NCBI GenBank assembly: GCA_003952965.2
Contig: CM025850.1
Location: 15,916,058 to 15,980,057, forward strand
Length of the DNA stretch: 64,000 nt
Source of the DNA: Morella rubra
Lineage: Eukaryota; Streptophyta; Magnoliopsida; Fagales; Myricaceae
Direction of reading: 5' to 3'
The notes under the pieces are model-generated. The model saw only the letters and a list, made by a program, of their open reading frames with translations. It ran no database searches and was not told the origin of the DNA. Positions within the stretch are counted from its first letter, which is position 1. Each line of letters begins with the position of its first letter. A program made the translations under genes and the position numbers. Positions 24,081 to 37,013 of this stretch are shown one piece after another.

Positions 24081-24366
24081 TTTTTTTTTTTTAGGAAAAT
24101 TAAAAATTCTACATTCTGCACAACAAATCTAAATAAAATGGTCTTTGGCCTAAATGTTTTTGCATAATGGTAACAATATTAACATCCACAGGAAACTAAT
24201 GGAGAGAATAACAAAAGTTGATCAACATTATTAAACCGTCATTTTTTATTATATTAAAAGAAATAGAGAGCAATACTCTAGTAAGTAGGGCCTGACTTCT
24301 AAAAATATTTTGACCACACATTAGACCTATAGAGAGCAATACTTTACTTTGTAGGTTGAGCTCTAA

Positions 24367-24480
24367 CTGTGGTTTAGTGATGGATGAATCTGTCCTTAAA
24401 ACTACTCTTTTTTGGGACAACACAGTGGTTTAGTGATGAACAAATTTGTTGCGAAAACTACTCTTTTTTAGAACAATATG
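24367..24480. repeat. Two-copy direct repeat of about 58 bp
   Basis: A unit containing 'gtggtttagtgatg', 'aaatctgtccttaaaactactctttttt' and 'gggacaaca' occurs twice in a row with substitutions. The 'gggac' boxes resemble those of the CACTA subterminal region, so this may be part of the decayed right side of that element. Confidence 0.6.
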
Positions 24481-24539
24481 GTTCTATCCCAAATAATAAA
24501 CCTTTTTTCCGGGACGGTACTGGTATTAGGTTCCTAGTC

Positions 24540-25130
24540 GACCGGTAGTTATAAAATTCCTGGACATTTGAAAAGGACTATTTTTCAAATAGGGTCTATA
24601 AAAGTAAACCTTTTGAGACGTTTTAAGGCTTGCTGATTTTTATTATTTCACTTACAAACTTCTCTAAGCTTTAGTTTTTAATTTAAAAATCTTTCACAAA
24701 AAATCAATCGCATTCAAGCCTTCTTTTTAGTGTGAGCTTGTAAGAAACTTTTGATTATATCAATGTACATTTTGAGAGAGTTCTCCATTGTACACTTCAT
24801 TTCCATCAAGTAAAAGAGAGTGAGAACCCTGTTGTAATCTTTGGTGAGGGCATATCATCAAAGGATGAATCTTGGAGAGGTTGTTCTCAAGCTTTGGTGT
24901 AAAAGCTATTCCCTCAACTAGGAGGAGTTATAGTGAAAATCCTCAAGGCTCAGCTAGGAGCTTATGAAATGAGCGTAGACACGGTTGCCGAACCCTCTAA
25001 AAAATTCAAATGTTTGATATCTCTATCCCTTCTCACTTAATTGCTCTGTGATTCAAAACTTACATTTTTGTGTATTTTTGAAAAAACTTTAAAACTCAAT
25101 TTACCCCTACTTGAGTTATCTTAATCTTGA
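24540..25130 (+). mobile_element. Copia-type LTR fragment, plus orientation
   Basis: The stretch around 24930-24995 (gtgaaaatcctcaaggctca ... ggttgccgaaccctctaaaa) is the reverse-complement form of the LTR segment seen at 57090-57150, 60640-60700, 25890-25950 and 29745-29800. It is truncated on both sides, with no target duplication. Limits are approximate. Confidence 0.55.
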
Positions 25131-25330
25131 GATTTTAGATCCGACCGTCAAGATTATGTCACATAACCCTTTTTTGCTCAATTCAACCATAGGATCAGGC
25201 TAAAAGCTGAAAAATGATGATTTTTGATAATTCGAGGTCACAATGTGACAAAATTGATACTTTGGACCCTTAAATGACATTAGTACTATAGTTTTGAGGA
25301 CAAAAAGTGTTGTTTTTCTTTTCTTTTTTT
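25130..25330. mobile_element. MITE fragment related to the BTB intron-7 element
   Basis: It shares 'agatccgaccgt', 'cacataaccc', 'accataggatc' and a closing 'tagttttgaggac' region with 6525-6690. It was recognised by local similarity only; the ends are not preserved. Confidence 0.45.
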
Positions 25331-26310
25331 GACTACCTTACAAGTTGATGAGAACTCACTAGTGAACAAATAGCATGAAGTTTTTGAGGCCACTATAAAA
25401 TTGTACAAGAAATTAATCTAGCCTCAATAAAACTCCTATTGTACTTGAGATCAATTATGGAAGAGACCAGAATCCTTGGTAGTGGAGCGGCTTTAACTCT
25501 TTTAATCTCAGCCCTTTCTTTTTAAGAAGATGGTCAAGATTTTAGCCACGTCATCAAGTCACTTGAAATTGTGAATGGGGAAAAGAAAGCTCTCCTTCAC
25601 AATAGATAGAACTAATGTCATCTCCTTTCTTTCTCTTGCACGACTGAATCTTGGAGAGAACCTCCCTTCGTCTAGCCCCTTGTCTGTCGTCACCTCATAA
25701 CCCTTCTCATCCTTGACGCCAACTTCAGTAGCTACCCATGAATCCCAAGATTAAGGTAACCTAAGAGGGGATGATTGGATTTAAAACTTTGTTCGATAGA
25801 ATCACACAAAAATCACGTTTGCAATAAATATTAAATACTTAATGTAAAGAGAAGGGTTGAGAGATTGTAAACACCTAATTTTTTTTATGTGATTTGGCAA
25901 CCTTACTTGCATTCACCCCTCACGCTCTTTCTTGAGCCTTAAGGATTTCTACTAAACTTCCTTTAAGACAAGGGAAAAACTCTTACAATGAAGCTAGGAG
26001 AATTCCCTCTTTTAGCTTCAACCCTTATGATGAATATCTTCACCAAATTCTTCAAAAGTGCACCACACTCTCCTATACAGATTTGAAATAAAAATTACAA
26101 GTAGATAACTCTCTTTTAGAGTGGATAATAGAGTGAAATCACTAGGGTACATGCTCATATGATAAGAAGGCTTCAAGGTGTATGTTTTGTGTGTAAGCTT
26201 TAAAAATATGAGAAAATCTCAAATCAAAGGCATTATATGAGTGTATGAATATTAAAAAATATTCTTGTTGTTGTCGGTCAGATTAGTGCCTTGTATTGAT
26301 AGATCTGGTA

Positions 26311-26315
26311 TTAGA
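26311..26315. repeat. Target duplication TTAGA, left copy
   Basis: TTAGA precedes the solo LTR and is repeated at 29513-29517. Confidence 0.8.
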
Positions 26316-26753
26316 TGTGAGACCCCGACCTTATTTCTATCATTGTAAAAAGAATTATGACTCCTTAAGTGTGTATTACTCTAATTATTGAGAAAGGCAT
26401 GTATGGGTAAATTAATCTAAGATTTTGTCTAGGTGGAATTTTCCCCCTAGCATTTTTATGCATCTTTAGCTATGATTTAAATGTTATATCGTTTGCAATT
26501 TTTAATAGTATTAAATTTGAGTATTTGGGATTAATTAAACTAATCATTTTAATTGTTGGAATATATCTCTAAGTTTGCAATATTTGGAAGAAATTGAATT
26601 AGGGACTTTGACTCTTGAAAAATGTGTGAAAGGCATGTTAGGGTTAATTTTATGAAGTGGCAGAAAAATAATGAAGTGGCAGAAAAAAAAAATGGGAAAA
26701 AGGGAGGGAAGTCACGTGAAGGAGGGAAAGAAAGGGGGGGGCAGCCTTGTCTT

Positions 26754-26770
26754 CCCCCCCCCCCCCCCCC
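26754..26770. repeat. Homopolymer C17
   Basis: Seventeen consecutive C inside the solo LTR. Such runs are prone to length change and sequencing error. Confidence 0.95.
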
Positions 26771-28649
26771 AAGCACTTTCACGCCTATTAACCCCCCCTT
26801 GCCGCACACTTCACATTCCCATTGCCCTAACACTCTTTTGCCCTAACTCACTCACACAACCGAAGAGAAGAAGAAGAAGAAGAAGAAAGAAGAAGAAAAA
26901 AAGGAAGGAAGAAGAAGGAGAAAGAGAAGAAAGAAAGGTAAGTTCGGCCCTTGCTATGAAAAAAAAAAAAATCTCTGCTGGCCGAAATACCCACTATCTC
27001 ATTTCTTTCATTTTTCTTGGATGATAGCTTGTTGTGTGCTAGGTTGTTTTCTCCTTATCTACATGTTGTTTGCTCTAAGAGTAGTGTAGATCTTGTAAGA
27101 AATCATGGGGAGATATGGTTAGATCTGAGAAATGTTCTAGGGCAACATTGATGCACCTAAGTGTATGATAAAAAGCCTAAAAGAGGACTGAAATCTGTTT
27201 GTGTATGCATGGCCGGATCTGTTGGGTTGTAGTGTTGCAAGTGTGGTTTTAATTTCTGTGTTAAGTTTAAATTTAATTGCTAAGTTGCTGGAAAACAAAG
27301 CTGAGGTTTTAAATCTAGAATATGGGTGAAGTTGCTGCATGAAGAAGGTTATGATAAAAAGGGAGGAAACTTGTAGGAAAAGGAAAACTTCCTTGTTGCT
27401 GATTTGCATCTATAGAGGATAGACTCATTCTATTATGACCTATTATGGTTGATTGGAAAACCCATAGCATTCATAAGCATGGCCTGTTATGTTGAAGATC
27501 ATTGAGAATTATAGAGAATGCTTGTTAGACTAGTTGCTGAAAACAAGTTGCTGAAATGTACTTCTGCAGATTTCAAGGCTCGAACTAGGAGTGTATTCTG
27601 ATGCAATTGTGCTTATCCTTTGATCTTAAGAGGATCCTAGATTGTAGGCCTAGGAAATAGGAAGATTTTAAGCCATACCTTGGGTGATTCCGATAAGTAT
27701 TGGGTGAGATATGCGTTGTTCAAGGCCCGGACGTCAAGCTGCCAGCAGCCTTGTACGTCCGGAATGTTAGCTCATTTCGAATACCTTTTGAGTGATCAGT
27801 TTAAGTCCAAATTTTACGAGTTTGGTCTTGAATTTTAAGTTTATGAAAGAAGAACATTTTAAGGTAAATTTCGTGTGAATTAGAGGTGTAATGAATGAGT
27901 TGTGGTATTTTGAAAATGGAAGGCCGAGCTGGAAAGCAACAGTGTTGTTGTAGGATTTTCGCCTAATATGAAGTGTTTGTAAAAATGTATAGCAATTCTG
28001 CTGTTGTGAATTTTACCTCCAATCTTGACCTATGAAAGCTGAATAGTTCAAAATAAATTTCATGTTATTTGGAGCCATGTCTATGAAGTTATGAATTTTT
28101 AAGTTGGAGACGTCGGGGCTGCCCGCTTGGACGTCCTCCGCAGCTTGTATTTTCGGGTAAATGTTTTGAATGGCAAATGAGCTCCAAATTACTTAGAACT
28201 TTCATATGTTATAAAAATTAGTGTAAGGATCAGTTTAGAACCAATTCTTATGGCTTCGGCATTCTTAAGAGAATACTTTGCATTGTAAGATCACCATTGG
28301 GAAATCAAGAAATATGGGCGATTTTGTATGATGTGCTGAATTTAATTGAATTATTCTCTACATCTAGTAAACCTATAAATGACATTAGTATGAATCAATT
28401 GTAGGCAAGGTGCTGCCATTCGCTCAAGTGGACGAAGGTAAGTGGAAACTTATGTTTTTCCGAAAACTGGAATGAAAGCATGAAAGCATTTACGATTTCT
28501 CATTATCAAGCATTACACGACATAAGCATTTGCATGATTTCTTAAAGAAGAAAGTTTTGTGCAAATGAAAGTATGAGAAGTACTGTATGACAAGTTAAGT
28601 TAAGGGGCTGAGGTTGGTCGGTACCGTACCATTAAGATAGGTGCATCCA

Positions 28650-28795
28650 CTCGAAGGACGAATGCGAGAAGGATGGATGACTCCTAAGGGCACCCACTCC
28701 GAAGGACGAATGCGAGAAGGATGGGTAGCTCTTGAGGTATGTGCAATCACACTGAAGGATGCTTGCAAGAAGGTGTGAACCTCTAAGGGTTGAGT
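28650..28795. repeat. Imperfect tandem repeat, about 55-60 bp, three copies
   Basis: A unit with 'cactc(c)gaaggacgaatgcgagaaggatg' occurs near 28650 and 28705, with a more diverged third copy near 28750 ('actgaaggatgcttgcaagaaggtg'). It is part of the solo LTR and not coding. Confidence 0.75.
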
Positions 28796-29512
28796 CTAGT
28801 CATTAGGCCTGGGGCCACGTCGAGGACTAGCTCAACCAAATGACGTATTCCCAAGGGAAAAGGGAATAGTTCCGAAGGGAACGCACAACCCTGACTTCAG
28901 GGGTAAATGGAGCGAGATAAGTTGCCCAATCAAGAAAGAATTATTTTCAAGATCAATTGCATGTTTCTTTTAAGATCAAGTACGTTGTCTCATGCATATG
29001 CAAGCATTTCATTTGACATTCATGTACATTGATATCCATGAACATGCGAGACATGCACTATTTATTGCATATGATCCCTTACTGAGTCATTCGACTCACA
29101 GTTTTTAAATTGTATCATTCCAGACAATATTTCAGGTGAGGAAACCTAAGAAGAGGACCTTAAAACCTAGGAGAGGGGCTGACGAGGACGTCCTCTTCCC
29201 TTTTTGTTATTTCAGTAAAGGTTTAGATATAATTTTTGAAAGAGCCGACATGAGCCTCCGATGTGTGGTGGTCATGGGTTATTCGGCCCAGTAAAGTTTA
29301 GGGTTTTTAACCAATTGATATTTTGAGACTGTGTTGTAATTACTTCAAGTTATCGTTTGAGGAGCAGGTTCTAATGTTTCATTACGCGCATTAGTCAAAA
29401 AAAAAAAGGGGTTTTTCCGCTGCAAGAATTTAGTAAGTTCGCTTGAGTATTCCTTGTTGGGGATGCTCGCGGCTGTCACTAGCCTCTTCGAATTAGCGTT
29501 TGGGGCGTGACA

Positions 29513-29517
29513 TTAGA
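29513..29517. repeat. Target duplication TTAGA, right copy
   Basis: Identical to 26311-26315. Confidence 0.8.
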
Positions 29518-29591
29518 CGTTGACCTGAAATGGATTTTCAAATTTTGAATTCAAAATATTCCTCAAAATTTGCTATATCAGATGGGCTGCT

Positions 29592-31427
29592 TGAAATCCT
29601 AAGAATTAAGGCAACCTAAGAGTGGGGTGAAATTCGGTTGTAAATCTTTTTCGAAAACAACTAAAAAATCCAAGTTTACAATCTAACGAAACAAGTAAAT
29701 AAAAAAAGGACGGTTAGAGAAATCAAATGCTTGAATTTTTTAGGTGGTTCACCAACCTTGTCTAAGTACACCCCTCAAGCTCCTTTACTGTACTTTGAGG
29801 CTTTCTACTGGTGCCCATTTTAGCCAAGAATAAAGCTTTTACAATGAAGCTTAAGAACATCTTCTGAAGCTTCAACCTTTTATTGATATACCTTCACCAA
29901 AGTCTACAAGAGTGCTCACTCTCTCCTGAAAATTTTGGATAATGAGATACAAAATTAGATCTCTCAAATAGTAAATGAAAACAATGGAAATTCTATCTCA
30001 AAAGCTCACACAAGAAATAAGGCTTGAAAGTGATTGATTTACGTGAAAGCTTTGTAAAATGTGGAACCAAGGCTTATAGATGAAATGCACAAAAATTATA
30101 AAGTTCAGCAAGTATGAAACATTTATGAAGTTTTCCTTTTAAAGATCCCAATTGAAAACTAGTCCTTTTTTTTTTTTTTTTCTAATATCATAGAGAAAAC
30201 TATAACTATCGAATGATCGGAGTACTTATACTGGTGGATTCAATACTTGTTACAGTTGGTTGTAAGGGGATTCTCAAAATTTAAAATTCAAAAATATTTC
30301 TTACATTGAATTATCAGTTGACTGGAACACCTATGTCGGTCAATCCATTGTGAACATTGTTAACGTAATAGATTTTTAAATTTGATGTTCGAATATTTTT
30401 TGAAAGTTGTTGGACCAGTCAACTGCCAGTCAATCAGGTAGTGAATCTTCCTAAAACAAAGTCATGAAAATTTTGTCTCTTCACAGTTGCATTCGAAAAG
30501 ATGAATGGATGCAATTGGTACACATACCAGTCGACCGGAAGTCATCTGGTATTGAATCCCGTAAACATAGAGACAATGAAAAATTTTGATCTCTCCATGG
30601 TTGTATCCGATGTGGAATTGGTAGTCAATCTGATAAGTTAAAACCTCATATTTAAAATTTAGGTTTTGGCTACGATTTTTGAATTAAACTTATAGAAAAT
30701 CTCTTTAAAGAGTTCGAAGTTTATTATAGGCCTTAGAAAAATTTGAACAAAATAATTTTTGGGGTAATGTCATAATATGCCCCCTAATTATAGGCCAAAA
30801 TTGATCTCACCCCCTAAGTTTCCAAATGACGATTGTGCCACTTATGTTTCGAATATGATCAATTCTCGTTCTCCATTTGATTTGTGTATTAAGTTAGAGA
30901 GACAAACATACAAAATGATCGGAATGCCCCTCCATTAGAGTTTCTATATTTTATTTAAAAGACATTACTTTTTGTATATATTGTTTTTTATTTTTTAATG
31001 TATTTTTAAAATATTTTTAGTAATTTTGTCTTGTATGGGCATTTCAGTCATTTTATATGTGGTTTAACGGTGATTTCGAATGGAAGGCGAGAATTGATAA
31101 TTTTTTAAACATAAAGGACATAAATCGCCAATTTGAAACTTAGGGGAGAGAGATTGATTTTGGCTTAGAATTAAGGGGTGTACTATATATGACATTACTC
31201 CATACTTTTTCTTAGATTTCTTGAAAAGTGAGTGTGTGATCAAGCCTCTCAATGTAATGAGCTATAGGGTTATAAAATTTATATCTTATGGACTTTATGA
31301 CTTCAACTCCTTGCTCTTCATCCTTTATGACTTGGCTCTTATTCATTTCTCTTTGGTCTTAAAGATGCCTATTTTGAAATTTTAATTTATTTTTTTGTAA
31401 AATCTTGATTGTGAACCGAAGTCAACA
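29592..31427 (-). mobile_element. Old copia-type LTR, interrupted by a 441-bp MITE
   Basis: It starts tgaaatcctaagaattaagg (compare TGTAAGTCCAAGGATTAAGG at 56897) and ends near gaccgaagtcaaca-type sequence at 31427 (compare cacaaaagccaaca at 58140). The middle carries diverged 'gtcgaccgg' motifs near 30525. There is no matching 5-bp duplication or internal region, so it is an ancient, partly eroded LTR. Confidence 0.6.
30761..31201. mobile_element. MULE-type MITE, 441 bp
   Basis: Left end GGGGTAATGTCATAATATGC; the right end read inward is GGAGTAATGTCATATATAGT. The inverted arms continue for over 90 bases ('ggccaaaattgatctcaccccctaag' against its counterpart near 31135-31165). Flanks are ataattttt (30752-30760) and atacttttt (31202-31210), a 9-bp duplication with one mismatch. 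It has no coding capacity. Confidence 0.8.
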
Positions 31428-34400
31428 TCAGTGTAAAATAGCAAGTTTGTTTTGGCTAGACCAGTTTCTTCATTTGGATCAACAAATTTGGTTGGACTAG
31501 TGTTCGTCAGGTTGTGCATCTTATTAAATCGAGAGCAATATAAATTTTGTTCCTTGAATTAGTATGACCGGTACTTCGTCCATAAAAAATTAGCTAGCTA
31601 CCAAAAGACTAACATAAGTCGAGGTTGGGATGTCCAATGTTGGGGTCAGATCATATCCTATTTGGGACCTCGTCCCTATTAGTTGGCCAATTTTTGATGG
31701 ACGAAATGACCTATATGCTTGAAAAATAAACCATAAAGACTGGTTTGTTTAAAATTGTACTTCAGGGACAGATTTATTAAAAGTCAATACTACATGGACT
31801 ATAGCATTAATTAAGCCTAATACAAAATAACTTGAGCATGGAAGGAGCCTGCTAGACAAATAGAAGGAATTAGGGATGAAAGGGGGCGTACGGGACAAGT
31901 TCTTAAGAAATGGGGTGTACAGAAGGAATTAACCCAGCTCGGTCTCTGAAGGTCAAATTGAGTACGTTTGGACTATCGTAGGGTAATTAATTTATGTAAA
32001 GTATAAATTCTCTTTCCTAAATGCGTAATTTCCAGTTGTGGTTTGTATCATGAACTGAATAAATACAAAGTTCGTCCATCTGATTTGTGCAAAAATCAAA
32101 CGCACTAGTACATGTCCCGTTCGCTTACTGATTTTTACGATACCCTTTAAATATCCCTCAATGGTGATGTGAAAATTCACGAGCGAGCTTAGGAGTAACT
32201 TAGGGATAGTCGGATATTATACTTCATTATGATGCTTGTGTTGTAATAATTATAATATGAACCTAGTGCTTGAATTTTGACCTTTTACTTGAACAATGTT
32301 ATGACTACTTTTGATATGGATGATCATTTTAGATGCTGGTACTTATTCGGCTTATTATAGTTATAGATATGCCAACCTATCTTAAAAAAAAAAAAAAAGA
32401 GTTATTTCGAGTTTTGCTAGCTCTCATTCAAGAGAGAAAGGAATACTGGAATAGAGAGTGTGACAGACGATGCTTATTTATGGTTCTAATCTTGTTTTGT
32501 AAGCTTATTATGTGGCTTCTCTTTTGTATCTAAGATCTGCACTTGTAAATGTTCAATTGGTAATATAACTAAAAAAAAAAATCTTAAAACTGTTTGTCGG
32601 AAATATTATAGGTCAATGAATTGCCGCAGACACCATCTTATGGATGTTTTGCGTTGGCATATTGCAGAGGGGAATAACAAAAGTGAGAGAGAGAAAAAAA
32701 AAAAATACAAATCTCGTTTCTTCACTACTATGCACATAAACCTAGACCTGCAGAGCCTCGTAAGTCTCAGATTCATTCGAGATATTGAATTATTGGCCGA
32801 CATCACGAGGAAGGAATGCATTCAAATATATGGTTATATATATATTCGGAACATTATAGTACGATCCCGTCCGGCCTGCCTAGCTCGCATCGGTTTGAAC
32901 GTCGTCATGTTTCTTCACCGTACGTATTCCTTTACATTCTGTGTACGTACACCTCAAATATTTAGGTTTCTGAGGCAATGGATGTTTGATGATCAGGCAG
33001 TTACCAATAGCCCTCTCAGTGCGGGTAAATTTCCATAGGTGCACCAAGTACAACTACTAATTAATTAGCCTCTTAGCTTTGATCGATTTGTACTCTGTTT
33101 TATTTTAACTCCATGGTCATAAGAAGTACATAAATTTCCTCAATATTTGTAACATCTACGCGGGGGACAACATCGTTTCTTCGTACATCTGTCGTCAAGT
33201 ACTCATAAATTTTATTTCCATCTGATCTGGGATGACTGACAAAATATACAGTGATCTGATGTTGCCTGACTTGAATCATGTCCTGCAGCCTACTTTTATA
33301 TGCATCCGGTCATCACTTTCCACAAAACAAAGGGAATCCGTAGTACTTTGTCATCATTATTTTCGCCCCTCAATGGTCACAAAGTATAAATTTAGATATG
33401 TGGTTACAATTAATCACTGCCTGGATTAAAATACACAAAAGAAAACTATATTTAGCTTCTTGTGGTTAAATATAAAATTCAGTCGTTGCCCTTGATTACA
33501 TGAAAAGGTGACAGCTTAGAATGAGGTGGAGAAAGCATAAACACAATTCCATATGACCTGGTCAGCTCATCTTTCCAGTCATTTTCTTTTGGTTAAATAA
33601 TAATGATTCCACCACACTTGCACTACTACCTTAACTTTTGCTAACCTAAGATCGATCCTTAATGGTCTCTCGAGTCCTAAATGCCCTTCATGATTCTGAA
33701 AGTACAATTTCTTCGTCTTCTCGTCCGTCCTCTTCTCTTCCACGAACATCATGTCATATTCAAACTGGGGTCGACAAGTTCTGGAGGAGAAGAAATCGTA
33801 TTATGAGGCCCATGATGAAAATAGAGCATAGTAATGAGCGCATGAGGCCGTGATCCCATAGGCCTAATTGAAATCCAGTCCTTTCAGGAAACGCTCCATG
33901 CGTATTAATGCTTGATTAAGGTCCAAAACTAGGACTATTACATTGGCATCTAATTATGGTAAAAAATTAAGGATCTGGGACAAAATTAGATTACGTATAA
34001 CTACGAGGCCTAACTAGAGCTAGTTAGCAGACGGCCGGAGTACTACATGGTTACTTATTGCCTGTTAGTGATGATTCGAGAAGTAAACTGAAACAATAAT
34101 TCTAGTTGTATATATGCTAATCCACTCGGGTAAGACAAGGGAGAAAATTAATATTATTTCTGCGAGAAAACGAACACGGTATTGCAGCATATATAGTTCA
34201 ACTAAGATCTGATACGAGAGGCGGTATTATATTAATTAGACACGTATATATTCTAATTTCTACTCCGGGCCCAAAAGGGAGAATTGAAAGTACAAACTAA
34301 TTTAACTTTCCAATAGATTAATCATAAATAACCATTAATTAACACATCATGTGCTGAGGATACAAAATGTATTCTCCTCTAGAACTACACCATCAAAAGG

Positions 34401-34652
34401 TACGACCATGATTTTGTACCCTGCATGTAATTAAGTAGTTGCATAGTCGTTTACTTTAATTTAACCATTCTCCTCCAGACGGCACTCCAGAAGTCTGAAT
34501 TCTGGATGCAAGTGTATGAATAATTTGTTTATATAACATTCGAACCAACACGCATTTTTCAGCAGGATGTGGTCATTGGTACAAGTTCTTGACATTCTCA
34601 TTCAATCCTCGATCTCCATGCATGATCTCTCTGAGTATCGTATCATTTCGTA

Positions 34653-34699
<47 letters not shown>

Positions 34700-36999
34700 T
34701 ATACACTCTTTCACACTGATGATCCAAGCTCACAATTGGCATCATTCATATTGTGCCCTAAGATTGACTGAAATTTCACTAGAAGATGGGTAAGCATATT
34801 CCTTAACTAAAGTGCTTTGAGGAATCAAATGCAATTGTTCAAGGATAAGACCCATGAGAATTTGTTTCATCAATGGAACCTGCAGCAGCTCGCATAATCG
34901 TTTTGAGTGGAGAATAATTAAAGTCAGTTCACCCTAGAGAGTTACAATATTAAAGTCTAAATTAAGCAAACCTAACTTACTAGGAAATGATGAGACTGCA
35001 TGCATCATGGGTGAGGGAGATCAACTGAGACAATGGCTTTTTCACAGGTTTAAATGGTTGAGTAATCAGATCATTGTCCCCAAAGAATCCTATATTCATC
35101 AACTTGATTAAATTCTGGGAGTTAGTCAAGTTAAAGTAGTAGCAGGAATTGAATCAATCCCAATTTCGAAAGATGAGCTCAACTTGTGTCGTCTTTGAAT
35201 GTTATATATCATGAAGGGAGGTTTTTGTTTTGAAGGGAGTGGGGAGAAAAGGCTTAACTATTGCGTTCTACATGTGCTGGAGCACCTTAATAAGTTTACC
35301 GCTTCTTAATTAGTTGATGTTTCATTTTTTTTCCCTAAATAATTGTTTCAAACAGAAGACTCTAACAGCAAAGGAATTGCCCTAATTAAGTATTTCGAAG
35401 AGACAGTTGTAACAATTAAACAAACACACGGCACAGAACTTGAGATGTTCTGACAGATCATAAGGGTTCTGTATTAACTAAACCCTTATGAAAAAGAATA
35501 ATTCAGCACGAGACAAAGGCCTCCAGATTTAATCTCTTTTAAGACAGATATCCAATAAATCTCTTAGTCGATTGCCTCAATAAGTAGTGTTCTTGGTCCT
35601 GAGAATAAATATATATATTTATATATAAATATAATATATAATCTCAACAGTATATGCATGCACTTCTGGTTGTTTTACTTCGCAGCAAGCTGGTGACTAA
35701 TTGCCTGAAGGGGACCATGGAAGGTTTTCGAACTTGTAAAGGCATCTAATTACGGTACTGCCTGAGTAATCTTCCCAAACCCAGCTCCTGTCCAAAGGCA
35801 TTACATTCTGAGTTTTTGGACACTGGTTGGATCACCATCGAATCAAGTTTACATGGCTCATGTCTACTCAGATGACTCTTTGCTCAACTTGATAGAATGG
35901 CCGGAGAAGCAGCTAGCGAATCGAAGTAGATGATCAGCATTTGGGTACGCCCCATATAATGCCTCTTAAACCTCCCACGGCCTTGTAGAATCAGACTTAA
36001 TTAAACACTACCCAAACTTGATTGAGAAACAACTCTTAGTAACTTTTTCTAAGAAAAACTAATGGATAGAAAACCATCGACTACTCACCATGGGGAGCTC
36101 GAGAGAGAAGATCAGTTTTAGGACTAAAAAGAATCCATATGTTAGGGTTGAAGTTTCTTTTGATATTTTGAAGAGATCTGCATAAGAAGCGCGATTTGAA
36201 TTCGGTAGAAAACAACAGGAGCTCATTCCCCAAAGGACAAGATTAGCAAAGTCAAGCTGAACATCTTGTAACTTCTGTAACTTGACACCAACTCGAAGTC
36301 CATTTAGCTTATATAAGCGAAAACTCTTCCTGTTGAGCATTTGTTTACACTGTTGTATTCATTATTCTCTGGAAACAATGCAAAAACAAAAACAAAAAAA
36401 ACCCCCGAAAAAGTCCCGAATCCTATAGATGTCCTCAATGAAAACACTTCCACAAATAGGTTATATAGAAAACTATGGACATATATGTTAATGTATAGTA
36501 GCTGATCTAAGAGTAGAAAACCTAGTACATCATGTGGAAGAAGGAAAGAGAAAGAATAACCTACCTGATCAGTTAGTAACAGTGAAAGTTTCAGTTACTG
36601 CTATTTGGTAAGCATAATGACGCATAGTTATACAGAAATGTTATTTAGAAATCCGAATCCTAGAACCATTTCATATTTGTCTGAAACAAACCACTTGACA
36701 TTAAGAACTAAAGAGTTCCACCATCACAGAACAATATTTCCAGAAATAAGAGACCAAACCCAAAATGAGAGTGGTAGTAGTAGACGAAGAAAGAGTGGCT
36801 ACGACATCAGCAGAAGAAGAAGATCAAAAAGAAGAAGAAGAAAAAGATCAAGAAGAAAAAGAAGGGGAAGCAAAAGAGATGATGATGGTCCATGTATTTC
36901 CTGACCTTTGTAAGATCCCAGAAGCTCTCCCATCAAATGAAAAATTAGAAACGTCCGATATATTCCCCAATCCGAGAGATCACATTGCATCATAAGCAC
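31428..36999. other. Long spacer upstream of the AHL 3' end, no gene supported
   Basis: Several open frames occur (for example 32616-33038 +, 33662-33853 +, 36059-36340 -), but none shows a recognisable domain, and the longer ones include low-complexity stretches. No transposon borders were found; runs such as the A-tracts at 32385 and 32572 could be old retroelement tails. A GAA-rich tract lies at 36785-36865. Confidence 0.45.
34656..34699. repeat. Microsatellite (AC)n followed by (AT)n
   Basis: About 33 bases of AC dinucleotides run directly into about 11 bases of AT dinucleotides. It is likely polymorphic in length. Confidence 0.95.
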
Positions 37000-37013
37000 G
37001 GAAATTCATTCGC

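Larger units (their letters stand above)
21280..24540 (+). mobile_element. Truncated CACTA-like element copy (interrupted)
   Basis: It starts CACTACAACAAAA at 21280, as does the element at 54404 (CACTACAACAAATTTTG). The subterminal part shares its style: 'cgggacgga' and 'cgtcccaaaa' boxes and TTCGAAC-like motifs (21393, 21445, 22447, 22510, 22534). A second block (about 22790-23110) matches 55140-55490, and after a foldback insertion homology resumes at 24092 ('aggaaaatta') as at 55498. No matching TAGTG end was found, so the right side is lost or decayed. No coding region is visible. The right limit is approximate. Confidence 0.65.
26316..29512. mobile_element. Solo LTR, 3,197 bp, probably from a large Ty3/gypsy element
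   Basis: It begins TGTGAGACCCCGACC and ends GGGGCGTGACA, the imperfect TG...CA inverted ends of an LTR, and is flanked by exact 5-bp duplications (TTAGA). It has no internal gag-pol, primer site or second LTR, so it is best read as the product of LTR-LTR recombination. Such long LTRs with gene-free, spacer-like content are typical of large plant gypsy elements of the Tekay/Del sort, but the family is inference. Inside are a 17-base C run, a GAA-rich tract (26857-26940) and a short tandem repeat near 28650-28790. Confidence 0.8.
25739..29591 (-). mobile_element. Copia-type LTR remnant split by the 3.2-kb solo LTR
   Basis: From tgaatcccaagattaaggta at 25739 the sequence follows the copia LTR type of 56897 and 60460 (LTR start TGTAAGTCCAAGGATTAAGG), in the same minus orientation. 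At 26315 it is cut by the solo LTR and resumes at 29513. The outer end is lost against a second LTR of the same type at 29592. Confidence 0.6.

Noticed and set aside
27220-27245. TTGTAGTG that might end the truncated CACTA copy
   Set aside because: Inside the solo LTR, lacks the longer inverted repeat and a matching 3-bp flank.
32616-33038. 140-codon open frame on the plus strand
   Set aside because: No recognisable domain, low-complexity Lys stretch, no supporting splice or codon signal; probably chance.
36770-36900. Lys/Glu-rich open frames in the GAA tract
   Set aside because: Simple-sequence translation, open on both strands; not a gene.
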